NCBI GenBank assembly: GCA_947475525.1 | Contig: CANJMI010000015.1 | Location: forward strand, 1-64,000 | Direction: 5' to 3' | Source of the DNA: Polyangiaceae bacterium | GTDB taxonomy: Bacteria; Myxococcota_A; Polyangia; Polyangiales; Polyangiaceae | DNA: 64,000 nucleotides | Part shown: piece after piece, positions 6,756 through 14,901 of the stretch | Layout: each line of letters begins with the position of its first letter | Numbering within the stretch: position 1 is the first letter of the stretch | Program-made: the position numbers and the translations under genes | Notes under the pieces: model-generated | Databases searched by the model: none | What the model was told of the DNA's origin: nothing | The model's input: only the letters and a program-made list of their open reading frames with translations

Positions 6756-8780
6756 ATGATGAGCTTTTTACGAACCTCCGTGGGCCTTCTGTTCGTAACC
6801 GTCGCGCTCGCGGCTTCCTGTAAGAATACCGGGTCGGACCCATCGGGTAGCGGCGGCGGTGAAACGTGCAAGAGTCCCCAGCAAGTTTGCGAAGGTGCCT
6901 GCGTCGACCCGCGGTTCGACCCGAAAAACTGCGGCGCGTGCGGCAACGCTTGCACGGACGGCAAGGTGTGTTTCGAGGGAATATGCGAGGTCAGCTGTCC
7001 CGCCGGTAGCGAAAAGTGCGCGCTTGAAGGCGCCGGCGGAGGGGCCGCGTTGTCGGTCTGCGCGAACGTAGCGGTGGATCGAAACCACTGTGGCGCGTGC
7101 GGAACGAAGTGCCCCGCGGCCGAAGTTTGTACCGAGAGCGCCTGCGCTCTCGAATGTGCCGGCGGCGCGACCAAGTGCGATGCGAAAGATGGCCCGGTTT
7201 GTGTCGACACGATGGTCGACGCCCTCAATTGTGGCGGGTGCGCCGCGGCGTGCGAGCCCGGTTTCGCGTGCGTGAGCGGAGCTTGCAAGACCGTGTGCGT
7301 CGCGGGAACCACGGTTTGCTCGGTGCCGGTTCCGGGTGGCGGAGCTGGCGGCGGCGGCGGAGCTGGCGGCGGCGGCGGCGCTGGCAGCACGTCGAGCGCG
7401 GGTGGGGCAGGCGGTCTCGGTGGCGCGGGTGGCGCGGGTGGCGCGGGCGGAATGGGTGGTGCAGGCGGCGCCCCGGCCCCCATGGTGATGGACATTTGCG
7501 TCGATACGCAGCTCGACCCCCGGCATTGCGGCAACTGCGAGACGGCGTGCCCAAAGGGCAAGGCGTGCCAGGGCGGCCAATGCCTCACGGACTGCGTAGG
7601 CGGCACGTCGAAGTGCGCGGACGAAAATGACGATGACGTGTGCGTTAAGCTCCTCTCCGACGAGAAGTATTGCGGTACCTGCACCAACGCGTGCGCGCCG
7701 AAGACGACCTGCGTCGGTGGCGTCTGTGAAGTTGCTTGCCAAGGTGGTTCGACCGAATGTGGCGGGACCTGCGTCAACACGGCGAATGACCCTGCGCACT
7801 GCGGCGGTTGCGGCATGGCGTGCACCGGCGGGAAGGTGTGCCAAGACAAGCAATGCGTGCTCAAGTGCGTCGGCGGCTCGGTGGATTGTCTCGGAAGCTG
7901 CGTCAACACGGCGAATGACCCCGCGAACTGCGGCGGTTGCGGCATGGCGTGCACGGGCGGCAAGGTGTGCCAAGACAAGCAATGCGTGCTCAAGTGCGTC
8001 GGCGGCTCGGTGGATTGTCTCGGGAGCTGCGTCACCGTCGCAAACGATCCGAACAACTGCGGCTTGTGCGGTAGCGCGTGCGCGAAGCCTCCGAACGCGA
8101 CGGGTTTCTGTGCCTCGATGACGTGCGGGTTTGGTTGCAAGGTTGGTTTCGGTGACTGCAATGCGCTAGGCGCAGATGGCTGCGAGGCGCCCCTCAACAC
8201 GGTCTCCGCTTGCGGCTCGTGCGGCAAGGCGTGCACGTCGGCGAACGCCACCTCGACGTGTGTCAATGCGACGTGCGGCCTTGGCGCTTGCAACACGGGC
8301 TTCGGCAATTGCAATGCCAACGCGACCGATGGCTGCGAGGTGAACCTGAAGACGGACTCGGCGAACTGCGGTACCTGCGGGAATGCGTGCGCTGGGAACG
8401 CGGCGTGCGTGAACGGCGTTTGTGGCGCCTCCACATGCAAAGTCGTGGCTGGCGCAGGCAACCTCACCTGGTGCGCCCACGCGGCGGCTACGAAGAACAC
8501 GAGCTGCAGCACCGTATGTCAGAGCGTGGGGTTGGTCGCGATGTCGAACACCACGACCTGGTTCAACGCGCAGAATGACATCGCTGAGTGCACGGCGCTC
8601 CGCGATGCCTTCGGCTTCGCCGCGGCGACGCCGACTGTCCTGAGCCAAAACTTGGCGTGCGCGGGGTACGAATCAGGTCAAAATCAACTCATTTGCTCTT
8701 CGAGCACCGCGTGCCCTGGGAACGTGACCGCAAATGCGCCCGGCTCGGCGACGATGACGCCGATCTGCGCCTGCCAGTGA
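6756..8780 (+). CDS. cysteine-rich repeat lipoprotein, MXAN_6577-like
   Basis: 674 residues from the ATG at 6756, with a lipobox LAASC (Cys22). The body is about ten copies of a Cys-rich unit of the form VDPxxCGxCxxxCxxGxxCxxGxC, for example PKNCGACGNACTDGKVC. A Gly/Ala low-complexity segment sits in the middle (about 195-240). The C-terminal 105 residues form a separate Cys-containing module with WFNAQNDIAECTALRDAFG. It is expected to be lipid-anchored and disulfide-stabilised on the outer membrane or surface. Its function is unknown; adhesion or matrix roles are only guesses. The upstream 277 bases (6479-6755) hold no gene I can support. A shorter paralogue follows 64 bases downstream on the same strand. 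Confidence 0.88.
   Translation: MMSFLRTSVGLLFVTVALAASCKNTGSDPSGSGGGETCKSPQQVCEGACVDPRFDPKNCGACGNACTDGKVCFEGICEVSCPAGSEKCALEGAGGGAALSVCANVAVDRNHCGACGTKCPAAEVCTESACALECAGGATKCDAKDGPVCVDTMVDALNCGGCAAACEPGFACVSGACKTVCVAGTTVCSVPVPGGGAGGGGGAGGGGGAGSTSSAGGAGGLGGAGGAGGAGGMGGAGGAPAPMVMDICVDTQLDPRHCGNCETACPKGKACQGGQCLTDCVGGTSKCADENDDDVCVKLLSDEKYCGTCTNACAPKTTCVGGVCEVACQGGSTECGGTCVNTANDPAHCGGCGMACTGGKVCQDKQCVLKCVGGSVDCLGSCVNTANDPANCGGCGMACTGGKVCQDKQCVLKCVGGSVDCLGSCVTVANDPNNCGLCGSACAKPPNATGFCASMTCGFGCKVGFGDCNALGADGCEAPLNTVSACGSCGKACTSANATSTCVNATCGLGACNTGFGNCNANATDGCEVNLKTDSANCGTCGNACAGNAACVNGVCGASTCKVVAGAGNLTWCAHAAATKNTSCSTVCQSVGLVAMSNTTTWFNAQNDIAECTALRDAFGFAAATPTVLSQNLACAGYESGQNQLICSSSTACPGNVTANAPGSATMTPICACQ
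7771..8028 (+). repeat. 129-bp near-perfect tandem duplication inside the cysteine-rich gene
   Basis: Unit 1 (7771-7899) and unit 2 (7900-8028) differ at only a few positions and each encode 43 residues, one Cys-rich module. A third, diverged copy starts at 8029. The near-identity at DNA level shows a recent duplication within an otherwise older repeat family. Confidence 0.9.
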
Positions 8781-8844
8781 CGGGCGGTGCTCGTCCGCGC
8801 TGAAGAATGTGACGAACGCATCGAAGATGTGGTTACCTAAGAGG

Positions 8845-10062
8845 ATGGTGACGTCTTCGATGCGCTCGGTTCGAATGCCAGCGGGTGCTCTCGTCCTCAC
8901 GGCGCTTTTTGGGGCGTGCAATGGCGGTAAGGTCGTGGTTCTCGGGCTGGAGCCGACGGGAACCGGCGGCACGGCCACGGTCGCGACGACAAGCGGCGAC
9001 GGCGGTAGCGCGGATGGCTGTTCCGGCGCCCTTACCGAGTGTGAAGGCGTGTGCGTCGACGCTCGGTTCGATCCGAAAAATTGCGGAACGTGTGGCCTTG
9101 AGTGCCCCGAAGGTGAGCTGTGTTCAGGCGGGACGTGCGGCGTGGCGTGCGGTGCCGGAGCATTGAAATGCGTCGATGGCATGGGCAAGGCCGCCTGTGT
9201 CGAACCGCTCTCGAGCTCCGCGAACTGCGGCGGCTGCGGCAAGGTTTGCCTGGCCGGCGAGTTGTGCGTAGCCGGCATGTGCACGCTCGCATGCGGCGGC
9301 GGAACCGTGCAATGCGGGGCGGTCTGCAGCAACGTGAACTACGATCCGCTGAACTGCGGCGGCTGCGGCATGGCGTGCCCCATCGGCGTCAACACCGTCG
9401 CCGTATGCGCCGATGGAAAGTGCGGCCTTGAGTGCAAGGATTCGTTCGGCGATTGCAACTTGAAACCGGCCGACGGTTGCGAGACCGCGCTGATGGCGAG
9501 CGTCACCAATTGCGGCGCATGCAGCAACGCGTGCGCGGTCGTGAACGGCACCCCGATCTGCGACACTGGGGCGTGCAAGGTGCTGACGTGCAACACCGGC
9601 TACGCGAACTGCGACAACGACACGAAGAGTTGCGAGACGAACGTCACGAGCGATGTGCAGAACTGCGGAGGCTGCAACAAGCCGTGCGCTGTCGGTCAGT
9701 CGTGCGTCGCCGGCGTGTGCCTGTCACTCCCGCCGTCGTGCCGGATCGTCAATGGTCTCAAATGGTGCACGAACCCCAACAACGTGAAGTCGCAAAACTG
9801 CAATCTCACGTGCGGCAGTGTCGGGCTTGTGCCACTCGCCGATACCAACGCTTGGTACAATGCGCAGGATGCGTTCGACGAGTGCACCGCGATCCGCGAC
9901 GCGTTTGGAATCGCGCTGCAAGTCTCGATTTCATCCTATACGTACGCTTGCGCGGAGATGACCGGCAACAACTTCCTCTGCTCGAATTACACCGGCTGCC
10001 CACAAGAGCATCTCAACAACTCCGATGGCGGGGACCATCAGGGTTTTTGCCCCTGCCAGTGA
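8845..10062 (+). CDS. cysteine-rich repeat lipoprotein, paralogue
   Basis: 405 residues from the ATG at 8845, which gives a 25-residue lipoprotein signal ending LTALFGAC. A GTG at 8809 and an ATG at 8860 are alternatives. It carries about five of the same CGxCxxxCxxGxxC modules as its upstream neighbour (DPKNCGTCGLECPEGELC, ANCGGCGKVCLAGELC) and the same C-terminal module with WYNAQDAFDECTAIRDAFG, ending CPCQ versus CACQ in the neighbour. The gene pair clearly arose by duplication and differential repeat expansion. Location is probably the outer membrane or surface; function is unknown. Confidence 0.85.
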   Translation: MVTSSMRSVRMPAGALVLTALFGACNGGKVVVLGLEPTGTGGTATVATTSGDGGSADGCSGALTECEGVCVDARFDPKNCGTCGLECPEGELCSGGTCGVACGAGALKCVDGMGKAACVEPLSSSANCGGCGKVCLAGELCVAGMCTLACGGGTVQCGAVCSNVNYDPLNCGGCGMACPIGVNTVAVCADGKCGLECKDSFGDCNLKPADGCETALMASVTNCGACSNACAVVNGTPICDTGACKVLTCNTGYANCDNDTKSCETNVTSDVQNCGGCNKPCAVGQSCVAGVCLSLPPSCRIVNGLKWCTNPNNVKSQNCNLTCGSVGLVPLADTNAWYNAQDAFDECTAIRDAFGIALQVSISSYTYACAEMTGNNFLCSNYTGCPQEHLNNSDGGDHQGFCPCQ

Positions 10063-10093
10063 GCGCAGCCGGGTGCGACGGCCCGGGCACTGC

Positions 10094-10125
10094 GTCAACC
10101 GGTCGGGGCGTCAACCGGTCGGGGC
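10094..10125. repeat. 16-bp perfect tandem repeat across the truD stop codon
   Basis: The 16-base unit GTCAACCGGTCGGGGC occurs at 10094-10109 and 10110-10125. The second copy contains the last codons and stop of truD; the first lies just past it and repeats them untranslated. Confidence 0.9.
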
Positions 10126-11208
10126 GTCTTCGGGCGTCGCCACGTCGCTCGGGGATTCGTCGCGGCGCGGCGGGGCCATCACGTCGCGTAGCTCGCACGC
10201 GCGCGAAAGGACCGTGGTCGCGTAACCGCCTTTGGTGAGCATGAAGCCCACGATCAGCGCGTCTTCGCCTTCGGGGCGCCACTCGAGGTCGTTCACCCAA
10301 AGGCGCAAGGCGCGTCGTGCGCCTTCGCCATAGTTCGAGAACTGCTCGAGGCGCGACGGCTCGTCGATCATGTTCGCCAGCGCCTCGCGTTCGAGTGCCG
10401 CGACATCGCCTTCGGGCCAGCGCATCTTCGAGCCGAACATCGGCCCCGTCGGAGACAGGAGGCCTTGCTCGCATCGTGCGCGCGCGTCTTCGAGCTCGGC
10501 TTCGCCCACGACGAACACTCCGCCGGAGTCATGCTTCTGCGCGACGTCGCCGAGAACGATGCTCGCCCAGGTGCCTTCGCGCTCGCGGCGTTCGAGGACT
10601 TCGTTGAACGAACGCGACTGCAGCGCCGAGAACAGCAGCTTGCGCTCGCGTTTGTCGCGCGGGCCACGCTCTTTGCCTTGCAGCCATGCGAGCGCCCGCT
10701 CGGGGTTGGCGCCGTCGCGGCCAAATCGCTGCGAGCCGAATGCGTTTGGGACGCCTTCTTGCTGGATGCGCGCGAGTCGTTCGATCACGATCTCGCGGCC
10801 CGGCAAGGTGAGCTCACGCAAGGTGATCGTGAAACGATTGCCGCGCAGATGGCCAGTTCGCAGCTTGTTCTTGTGCCGCTTTGCATCGAGGATCTCGACA
10901 CCGTCGAGGGTGATGGCGCGCGCTTCTTCAGGTTCGCGACCCTTGGCAAAAGGGAAGGAGGCGACTTGGGTCGTCACCGCGTGGCGGTCCTTCATGCCGG
11001 CGAATCCAACTTCGCGAGGATCGACGCCGAGTCCGTCGGCAAGCGCGCGCACCACCTGGAGCGTCGTTAGCCCCGTCTTCTTGAACGTGACGTACAAGTG
11101 GTCGCCTTCACCGCATGCTTCGTAGGCTGGAAGCTCGTCGACGATGAAGTCGCTCGGCTGTCGTCGCAGAACGGCCGAAACCTGCTCGGGTGAAAGGGAA
11201 TTGGACAT
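10111..11208 (-). CDS. truD: tRNA pseudouridine(13) synthase TruD
   Basis: 365 residues, normal for TruD. The signature GFAGMKDRHAVTTQ contains the catalytic Asp74, and NAFGSQRFGRDG is the second TruD-specific block. It isomerises uridine 13 of certain tRNAs in the cytoplasm. The start MSNSLSPEQVSAVLRRQPSDFIV fits the family N-terminus. It is divergent from the SUMF1-fold gene at 11238, whose start lies only 29 bases away, so both promoters must overlap the neighbouring coding ends. The C-terminal tail (RRDESPSDVATPEDAPTG) is low-complexity and runs into a 16-base duplication. Confidence 0.95.
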   Translation of the reverse strand: MSNSLSPEQVSAVLRRQPSDFIVDELPAYEACGEGDHLYVTFKKTGLTTLQVVRALADGLGVDPREVGFAGMKDRHAVTTQVASFPFAKGREPEEARAITLDGVEILDAKRHKNKLRTGHLRGNRFTITLRELTLPGREIVIERLARIQQEGVPNAFGSQRFGRDGANPERALAWLQGKERGPRDKRERKLLFSALQSRSFNEVLERREREGTWASIVLGDVAQKHDSGGVFVVGEAELEDARARCEQGLLSPTGPMFGSKMRWPEGDVAALEREALANMIDEPSRLEQFSNYGEGARRALRLWVNDLEWRPEGEDALIVGFMLTKGGYATTVLSRACELRDVMAPPRRDESPSDVATPEDAPTG

Positions 11209-11237
11209 GTTGGCTCGGGATCGGAGATAGGAAAGGC

Positions 11238-12128
11238 ATGCGACTCGCTCACGCAGTGTTGGCGCTCGGGCTCGCGGTCATGCCGTGGGTACCGCTCGCG
11301 CACGCGCAGGGCAAGCCCGCTCCAGCGAAATCGGTCCGGCGCGCCACGTGTCCCGCGGACATGGTGGCCGTGGGGGTGACCTGCGTCGATCGCTATGAGG
11401 CTTTCGTCGTCGAGCTGTTGCCCAGCGGAAAAACCAGGGCGCATTCGCCATTCGAGCCCGTGCAAGGGCTGCGCGTCAAAGCCGTGAACGCGCGCGGAAA
11501 ACATCCTCAAGCGCACCTCAGCCGTAACGAGGCGGAAGCGGCGTGCGTGCTCGCCGGAAAGCGCCTCTGCGCGGACACGGAATGGCTTCGCGCATGCAAA
11601 GGTAAACGCGAGACGACGTGGCCTTACGGACCGACGCGCGTGGTTGGGCGCTGCAACGATCACGGGACGAGCTCGTTCAACCTGCTCTTCGGCAAGGACG
11701 GTCGGCCGCCGCCGCAGAGCGAATACGACTTCGACCATTTGAACGATCCGCGGCTCAATCAACTGAAGGGCACGCTCGCGAAAGCGGGCGCGTTCTCGCG
11801 GTGCAAGACCACGGATGGCGTCTTCGACATGGTCGGCAATCTGCACGAGTGGACGGCCGCACCGGACGGGACGTTTCGCGGCGGCTATTACCTCGACGTC
11901 GAGCAGAATGGCCTCGGGTGCGACTATCGGACGACGGCGCACCACGACAAGTACCACGATTACTCGACCGGCTTTCGCTGCTGCAAGACGCCGGGCGCGC
12001 CCGTGACAAAGCCGGCGTCGTCAAAGACCGCAGCACCGAAGCTCGCCCCGCGAGCGGGCAAGCCGAAGCGTGGCGTGCCGAAGCCCGCGTTGAGACCTGC
12101 GCCGATTCCGCGAGCCGGGCAAGACTGA
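11238..12128 (+). CDS. exported SUMF1/formylglycine-fold protein
   Basis: 296 residues. The ATG at 11238 has a good upstream GGAAAGG and gives a signal peptide MRLAHAVLALGLAVMP... cut after AHA. The SUMF1-type fold is recognised from CPADMVAVGVTCVDRYEAF, LAGKRLCADTEWLRACKG, MVGNLHEWTA, FRGGYY and the terminal GFRCCK. Known members include formylglycine-generating enzyme, EgtB and PvdO. The paired catalytic cysteines of formylglycine-generating enzyme are not evident: a single Cys appears in GCDYRT. This copy is therefore more likely structural or ligand-binding in the periplasm. A Lys/Ala/Pro-rich tail ends the protein. Confidence 0.85.
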   Translation: MRLAHAVLALGLAVMPWVPLAHAQGKPAPAKSVRRATCPADMVAVGVTCVDRYEAFVVELLPSGKTRAHSPFEPVQGLRVKAVNARGKHPQAHLSRNEAEAACVLAGKRLCADTEWLRACKGKRETTWPYGPTRVVGRCNDHGTSSFNLLFGKDGRPPPQSEYDFDHLNDPRLNQLKGTLAKAGAFSRCKTTDGVFDMVGNLHEWTAAPDGTFRGGYYLDVEQNGLGCDYRTTAHHDKYHDYSTGFRCCKTPGAPVTKPASSKTAAPKLAPRAGKPKRGVPKPALRPAPIPRAGQD

Positions 12129-12180
12129 CTCGCGACATCCATCGCTCCCCGCAAGCTGTGCGGCCAGGTCGCGTTCGGCC

Positions 12181-13671
12181 TTACAGCTCGTGGTGCATCG
12201 CGTTGTGCGGCGAGCGAAAATGCTGGTTCGGCGAGTACGGCAAGAGATTCGAGACGCGACTGAGGTAGACGCATGCGTACTCGTTGACCTGCGCGCCAAA
12301 GAGTGAAAGCTCGCCGCCTTCCTTCAAGAGCGAGCCCCAATAGGGATGGAACCGCACGTCGATTTTGCGACGGAGTGAGCGGGCCTCGGTATCGAGCGTG
12401 CGGAGTTGGCGCCGGATCGATGCGAGCATGTCACGGATGCGTCGCAGCTCGTCGCGAGTGGCGGCGGTCGCCCCTCCGTTGCCGGCGTCGGTCGCGAGTG
12501 AGTGCGCCCGCTGCTGCAGGTGCCGCATCGCGTCTTCGAGCTCGGCGTGTCGCTGGTGAACCTCGAGCAGTGCGGCGGCATCGTCGCGGCTTCGTTCGTG
12601 AGCGCCGATCTCGTCTTCGAGTTCCTGCAAGACCATGGCGGTGCGCCACATCGAGTCCTTCTTCGAGCGGAGGATGTCTCCGTAGATGTGGTCGCCGACG
12701 TACATCACGCGGTGGCCCCCACCCATCGCCTCCTGAAGGTCGTCCAAGTTGCCGCCTTCGTAAATTTTTCCGCGCTCGAAGGGCAGCGTCGCCGGTGCGG
12801 TGCTTCCGTCGGGCAGCCGTTCGAGAAGTGGGTTCTTTTGCTGGAAAAACGTGGGTTTTTTCGCGGCAACGACCACCGCGTCGAAGTAGTCTTGGAATTC
12901 TGGATAGTCTGGCAGCGCCCCGCCCACCAGGTAGCGCATGATCGCGTTGGTGGACGCCCAGCGCGAGTTCGTTAGCAAGAAGAGCTTCTTGCCGGCCGCG
13001 CGCAGCTTGTGGAGAGTCGAGGGTAGCTCTGGGTCGCGCTCGAGGTAGCGCGGCAGGTCGGCGGCGATCGTGTCGACGACGGTGCCGTCGCGATGCGCTT
13101 CGTCGATCGAGTCGCGGATGTCGTCGAAGAGCGTGCCAAATTCGGGTTGAATGCCACGAGCCTCGTAGCCCGCGATCACCGTCATGAACACGCTGACTTC
13201 GCTCAACGCGTAGAGGGTGTCCACCCAGTGGTAGCGGGAGGTCTTGTGGCGGATTTTTTTCTCGTCGTAGAGCGCTCGCAGCTCGTTGCGGGTGAGCTCG
13301 CGGAGTCCGTGGTAGCCCCGGCGCACGATTTTGAAGCGATTCATCTTCAATACGTTGCCGAGCTGTTTGTCGACGAGGAGCCCCCGGATAGCGAAGTCGA
13401 GTGGATAGTCGAGCTCGAGCAACCACGCAGGATGGCCGCGTCCGACGAGCTTTTGCACCGTGGCATCGATGCTCAACCTGTCCATCGCCGCTTGGCGGTA
13501 GACGGCAAGCGTGTAGTCCATGTCGAACCCGATCCACTCGCAGCGGGCAAGCTTGAGGTCGCGGTTGACGTAGACGCGCCGCTCGGGGCGGATGAGCGGA
13601 GGCTTGGCCTCGTCGAGGTCAAGCCACGGGAGTTCGAGCTGTTCTGCGTGCAAAAGGGCGTCCAGCTCCAA
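12181..13671 (-). CDS. HAD-IG family 5'-nucleotidase
   Basis: 496 residues. The haloacid dehalogenase motif I is WIGFDMDYTLAVY, with nucleophile Asp50 and acid/base Asp52. KLFLLTNSRW fits motif II and MYVGDHIYGDILRSKK motif IV. Overall similarity is to the cytosolic purine 5'-nucleotidase group, which dephosphorylates nucleoside monophosphates. A long coiled coil (about 360-440, with RRIRDMLASIRRQLRTLD) precedes the C-terminal end YSPNQHFRSPHNAMHHEL. It is monocistronic by appearance. The substrate cannot be read from sequence. Confidence 0.9.
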   Translation of the reverse strand: MELDALLHAEQLELPWLDLDEAKPPLIRPERRVYVNRDLKLARCEWIGFDMDYTLAVYRQAAMDRLSIDATVQKLVGRGHPAWLLELDYPLDFAIRGLLVDKQLGNVLKMNRFKIVRRGYHGLRELTRNELRALYDEKKIRHKTSRYHWVDTLYALSEVSVFMTVIAGYEARGIQPEFGTLFDDIRDSIDEAHRDGTVVDTIAADLPRYLERDPELPSTLHKLRAAGKKLFLLTNSRWASTNAIMRYLVGGALPDYPEFQDYFDAVVVAAKKPTFFQQKNPLLERLPDGSTAPATLPFERGKIYEGGNLDDLQEAMGGGHRVMYVGDHIYGDILRSKKDSMWRTAMVLQELEDEIGAHERSRDDAAALLEVHQRHAELEDAMRHLQQRAHSLATDAGNGGATAATRDELRRIRDMLASIRRQLRTLDTEARSLRRKIDVRFHPYWGSLLKEGGELSLFGAQVNEYACVYLSRVSNLLPYSPNQHFRSPHNAMHHEL

Positions 13672-13715
13672 TCGTACGCTTCCCCGGCGCTACGTCAAAT
13701 CGCTCGACCAACGAG

Positions 13716-14261
13716 TCAACCCTCGACGTGGACGAGCGCGTCGGCGGCCGCGATGGCTTGTGCCAGTCCCGCGAACGAGCGCACGTGTGACGGAAGGCTT
13801 GCGCCTGCGAGCGTCTCGGCAAGCTCGGGTCGAACGGCGGCGAGCATCGCGGATACGCCGAGTAGTTTGATCCCGCGCGTGAGCGCCGCAATGTGCAGCG
13901 CATCCTCGGGTGTCGTCAGCAATGCGCCGCTGAGTTCGAGGATGACTACGCGGGGCTCGAGGCGAGCTGCCGCATCGAGCACGATGTTGCGAACGCGTTC
14001 ACGTCGCCGCTCGTTGACGCGCCCGATGATGGGGATGACGATCACGCCGCTTGCGATCGGCAGCACTGGAGTCGACACGCGCACGAGCTCTTCGGCGGCG
14101 CGCGAACTCTCCGCTCGAGCGGCCTCGAGCTCTTGGACTCGATTGTAGAGTTCACGGGTCGTGCGCTCGGCGATCCTCTCGGCCTCCTCGCGGGCCTGGC
14201 GTTCGCGAGCGAGGCGACGCTCGAGCCGGGCGATCAGAGCCCCCTGGTCGTCCGCGGTCAC
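13716..14261 (-). CDS. STAS-domain protein coupled to H-NOX
   Basis: 181 residues from a GTG at 14261, which overlaps the H-NOX stop as GTGA; this overlap decides the start. Residues about 5-60 form a charged coiled coil (ARLERRLARERQAREEAER). Residues about 62-178 are a STAS domain of the RsbR/RsbS type, with VVILELSGALLTTPEDA, IKLLGVSAMLAAVRPELA and a closing HVRSFAGLAQAI. In RsbR-like proteins a Thr or Ser in the D(I/L)TG-like loop is phosphorylated; here Ser111 in LELSG occupies it. The second RsbR site (LTGIRPE) is changed to LAAVRPE. It probably relays the signal of the adjoining heme sensor by partner switching, which is inference from context. Confidence 0.88.
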   Translation of the reverse strand: MTADDQGALIARLERRLARERQAREEAERIAERTTRELYNRVQELEAARAESSRAAEELVRVSTPVLPIASGVIVIPIIGRVNERRRERVRNIVLDAAARLEPRVVILELSGALLTTPEDALHIAALTRGIKLLGVSAMLAAVRPELAETLAGASLPSHVRSFAGLAQAIAAADALVHVEG

Positions 14262-14812
14262 GGAGTCGCTGCCAGAGGAAGGAAGGCACACTCGAGTCGA
14301 CACGACTCATCCGAGCGCAGCAGGCACCTGGGATGAGCGATCGTCACCGACTCTCCGTACATTCGAGCCGTGCCCTGAATGAGTCCTTCGGCCAATGCAC
14401 AGAGACGTTTGGACGATCGATAGATGATCACGATGCTCTCGCGTCCACCGAGCTCGAAGTCGAACTCGGGCACCTCGGCGCCGGGGTAGAGCTTGCGGAC
14501 TTCGGGGTGAATCACGTCGTTCAAGCGCGCGAGCAGCGCGGTGCTGTGCGAATGCCCAGCAAAAAGCTCGGGGTAGCGCGCGTGAAAAATGGCGATGGCC
14601 TCGGTCCCGAACCAGCGCAACACGTCGCCAGGTGATGCGCCCGTGAGCTCGGATGCCGCAACGACGAGGCCTATGAGCTCCGCATCCGGATAGCTCCCGA
14701 GCGCTGAGTAGACGCCGCTCGCGCCGGAGCGGTCGAGCAGGGTGTCCCACGTGTCGGCGCCGTGCGTGTCGGTGACGACGCGCTCGAGGATGTTGAAGAC
14801 GATGCCTTTCAT
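14258..14812 (-). CDS. H-NOX heme nitric-oxide-binding sensor
   Basis: 184 residues, the full length of a stand-alone H-NOX domain, starting MKGIVFNILERVV. Numbering coincides with the Thermoanaerobacter H-NOX. The proximal heme ligand is His102 in NDVIHPEVRKLYP, Pro115 is kept in AEVPEF, and Tyr131 and Ser133 of the YxSxR propionate clamp are present in YRSSKRLC. The Arg135 position is Lys, with Arg at 136. Position 140 is Leu rather than the distal Tyr that stabilises oxygen, so NO rather than O2 binding is expected. The C-terminus (RCLLRSDESCRLECAFL) has three cysteines. Its stop overlaps the start of the STAS gene, so the two products should be made together. Confidence 0.9.
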   Translation of the reverse strand: MKGIVFNILERVVTDTHGADTWDTLLDRSGASGVYSALGSYPDAELIGLVVAASELTGASPGDVLRWFGTEAIAIFHARYPELFAGHSHSTALLARLNDVIHPEVRKLYPGAEVPEFDFELGGRESIVIIYRSSKRLCALAEGLIQGTARMYGESVTIAHPRCLLRSDESCRLECAFLPLAATP

Positions 14813-14901
14813 GCGCGCCGAACCTTACGTCGGTGGACGGTAGCGCAGCCGATTCGGTTGCGTAATCGGTTTTTTTGCGTGTGCGTGATAGATCCGGGCG
14901 C

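Noticed and set aside
7771-8160. CRISPR-like regular repeats
   Set aside because: The repeats are 129-base coding modules with no unique spacers of constant length and translate to a conserved Cys pattern.
6584-8512. Pro/His/Gln-rich 642-codon frame on the minus strand
   Set aside because: It mirrors the periodic cysteine codons of the plus-strand lipoprotein; the sense strand has a lipobox and conserved Cys spacing, the antisense only low complexity.
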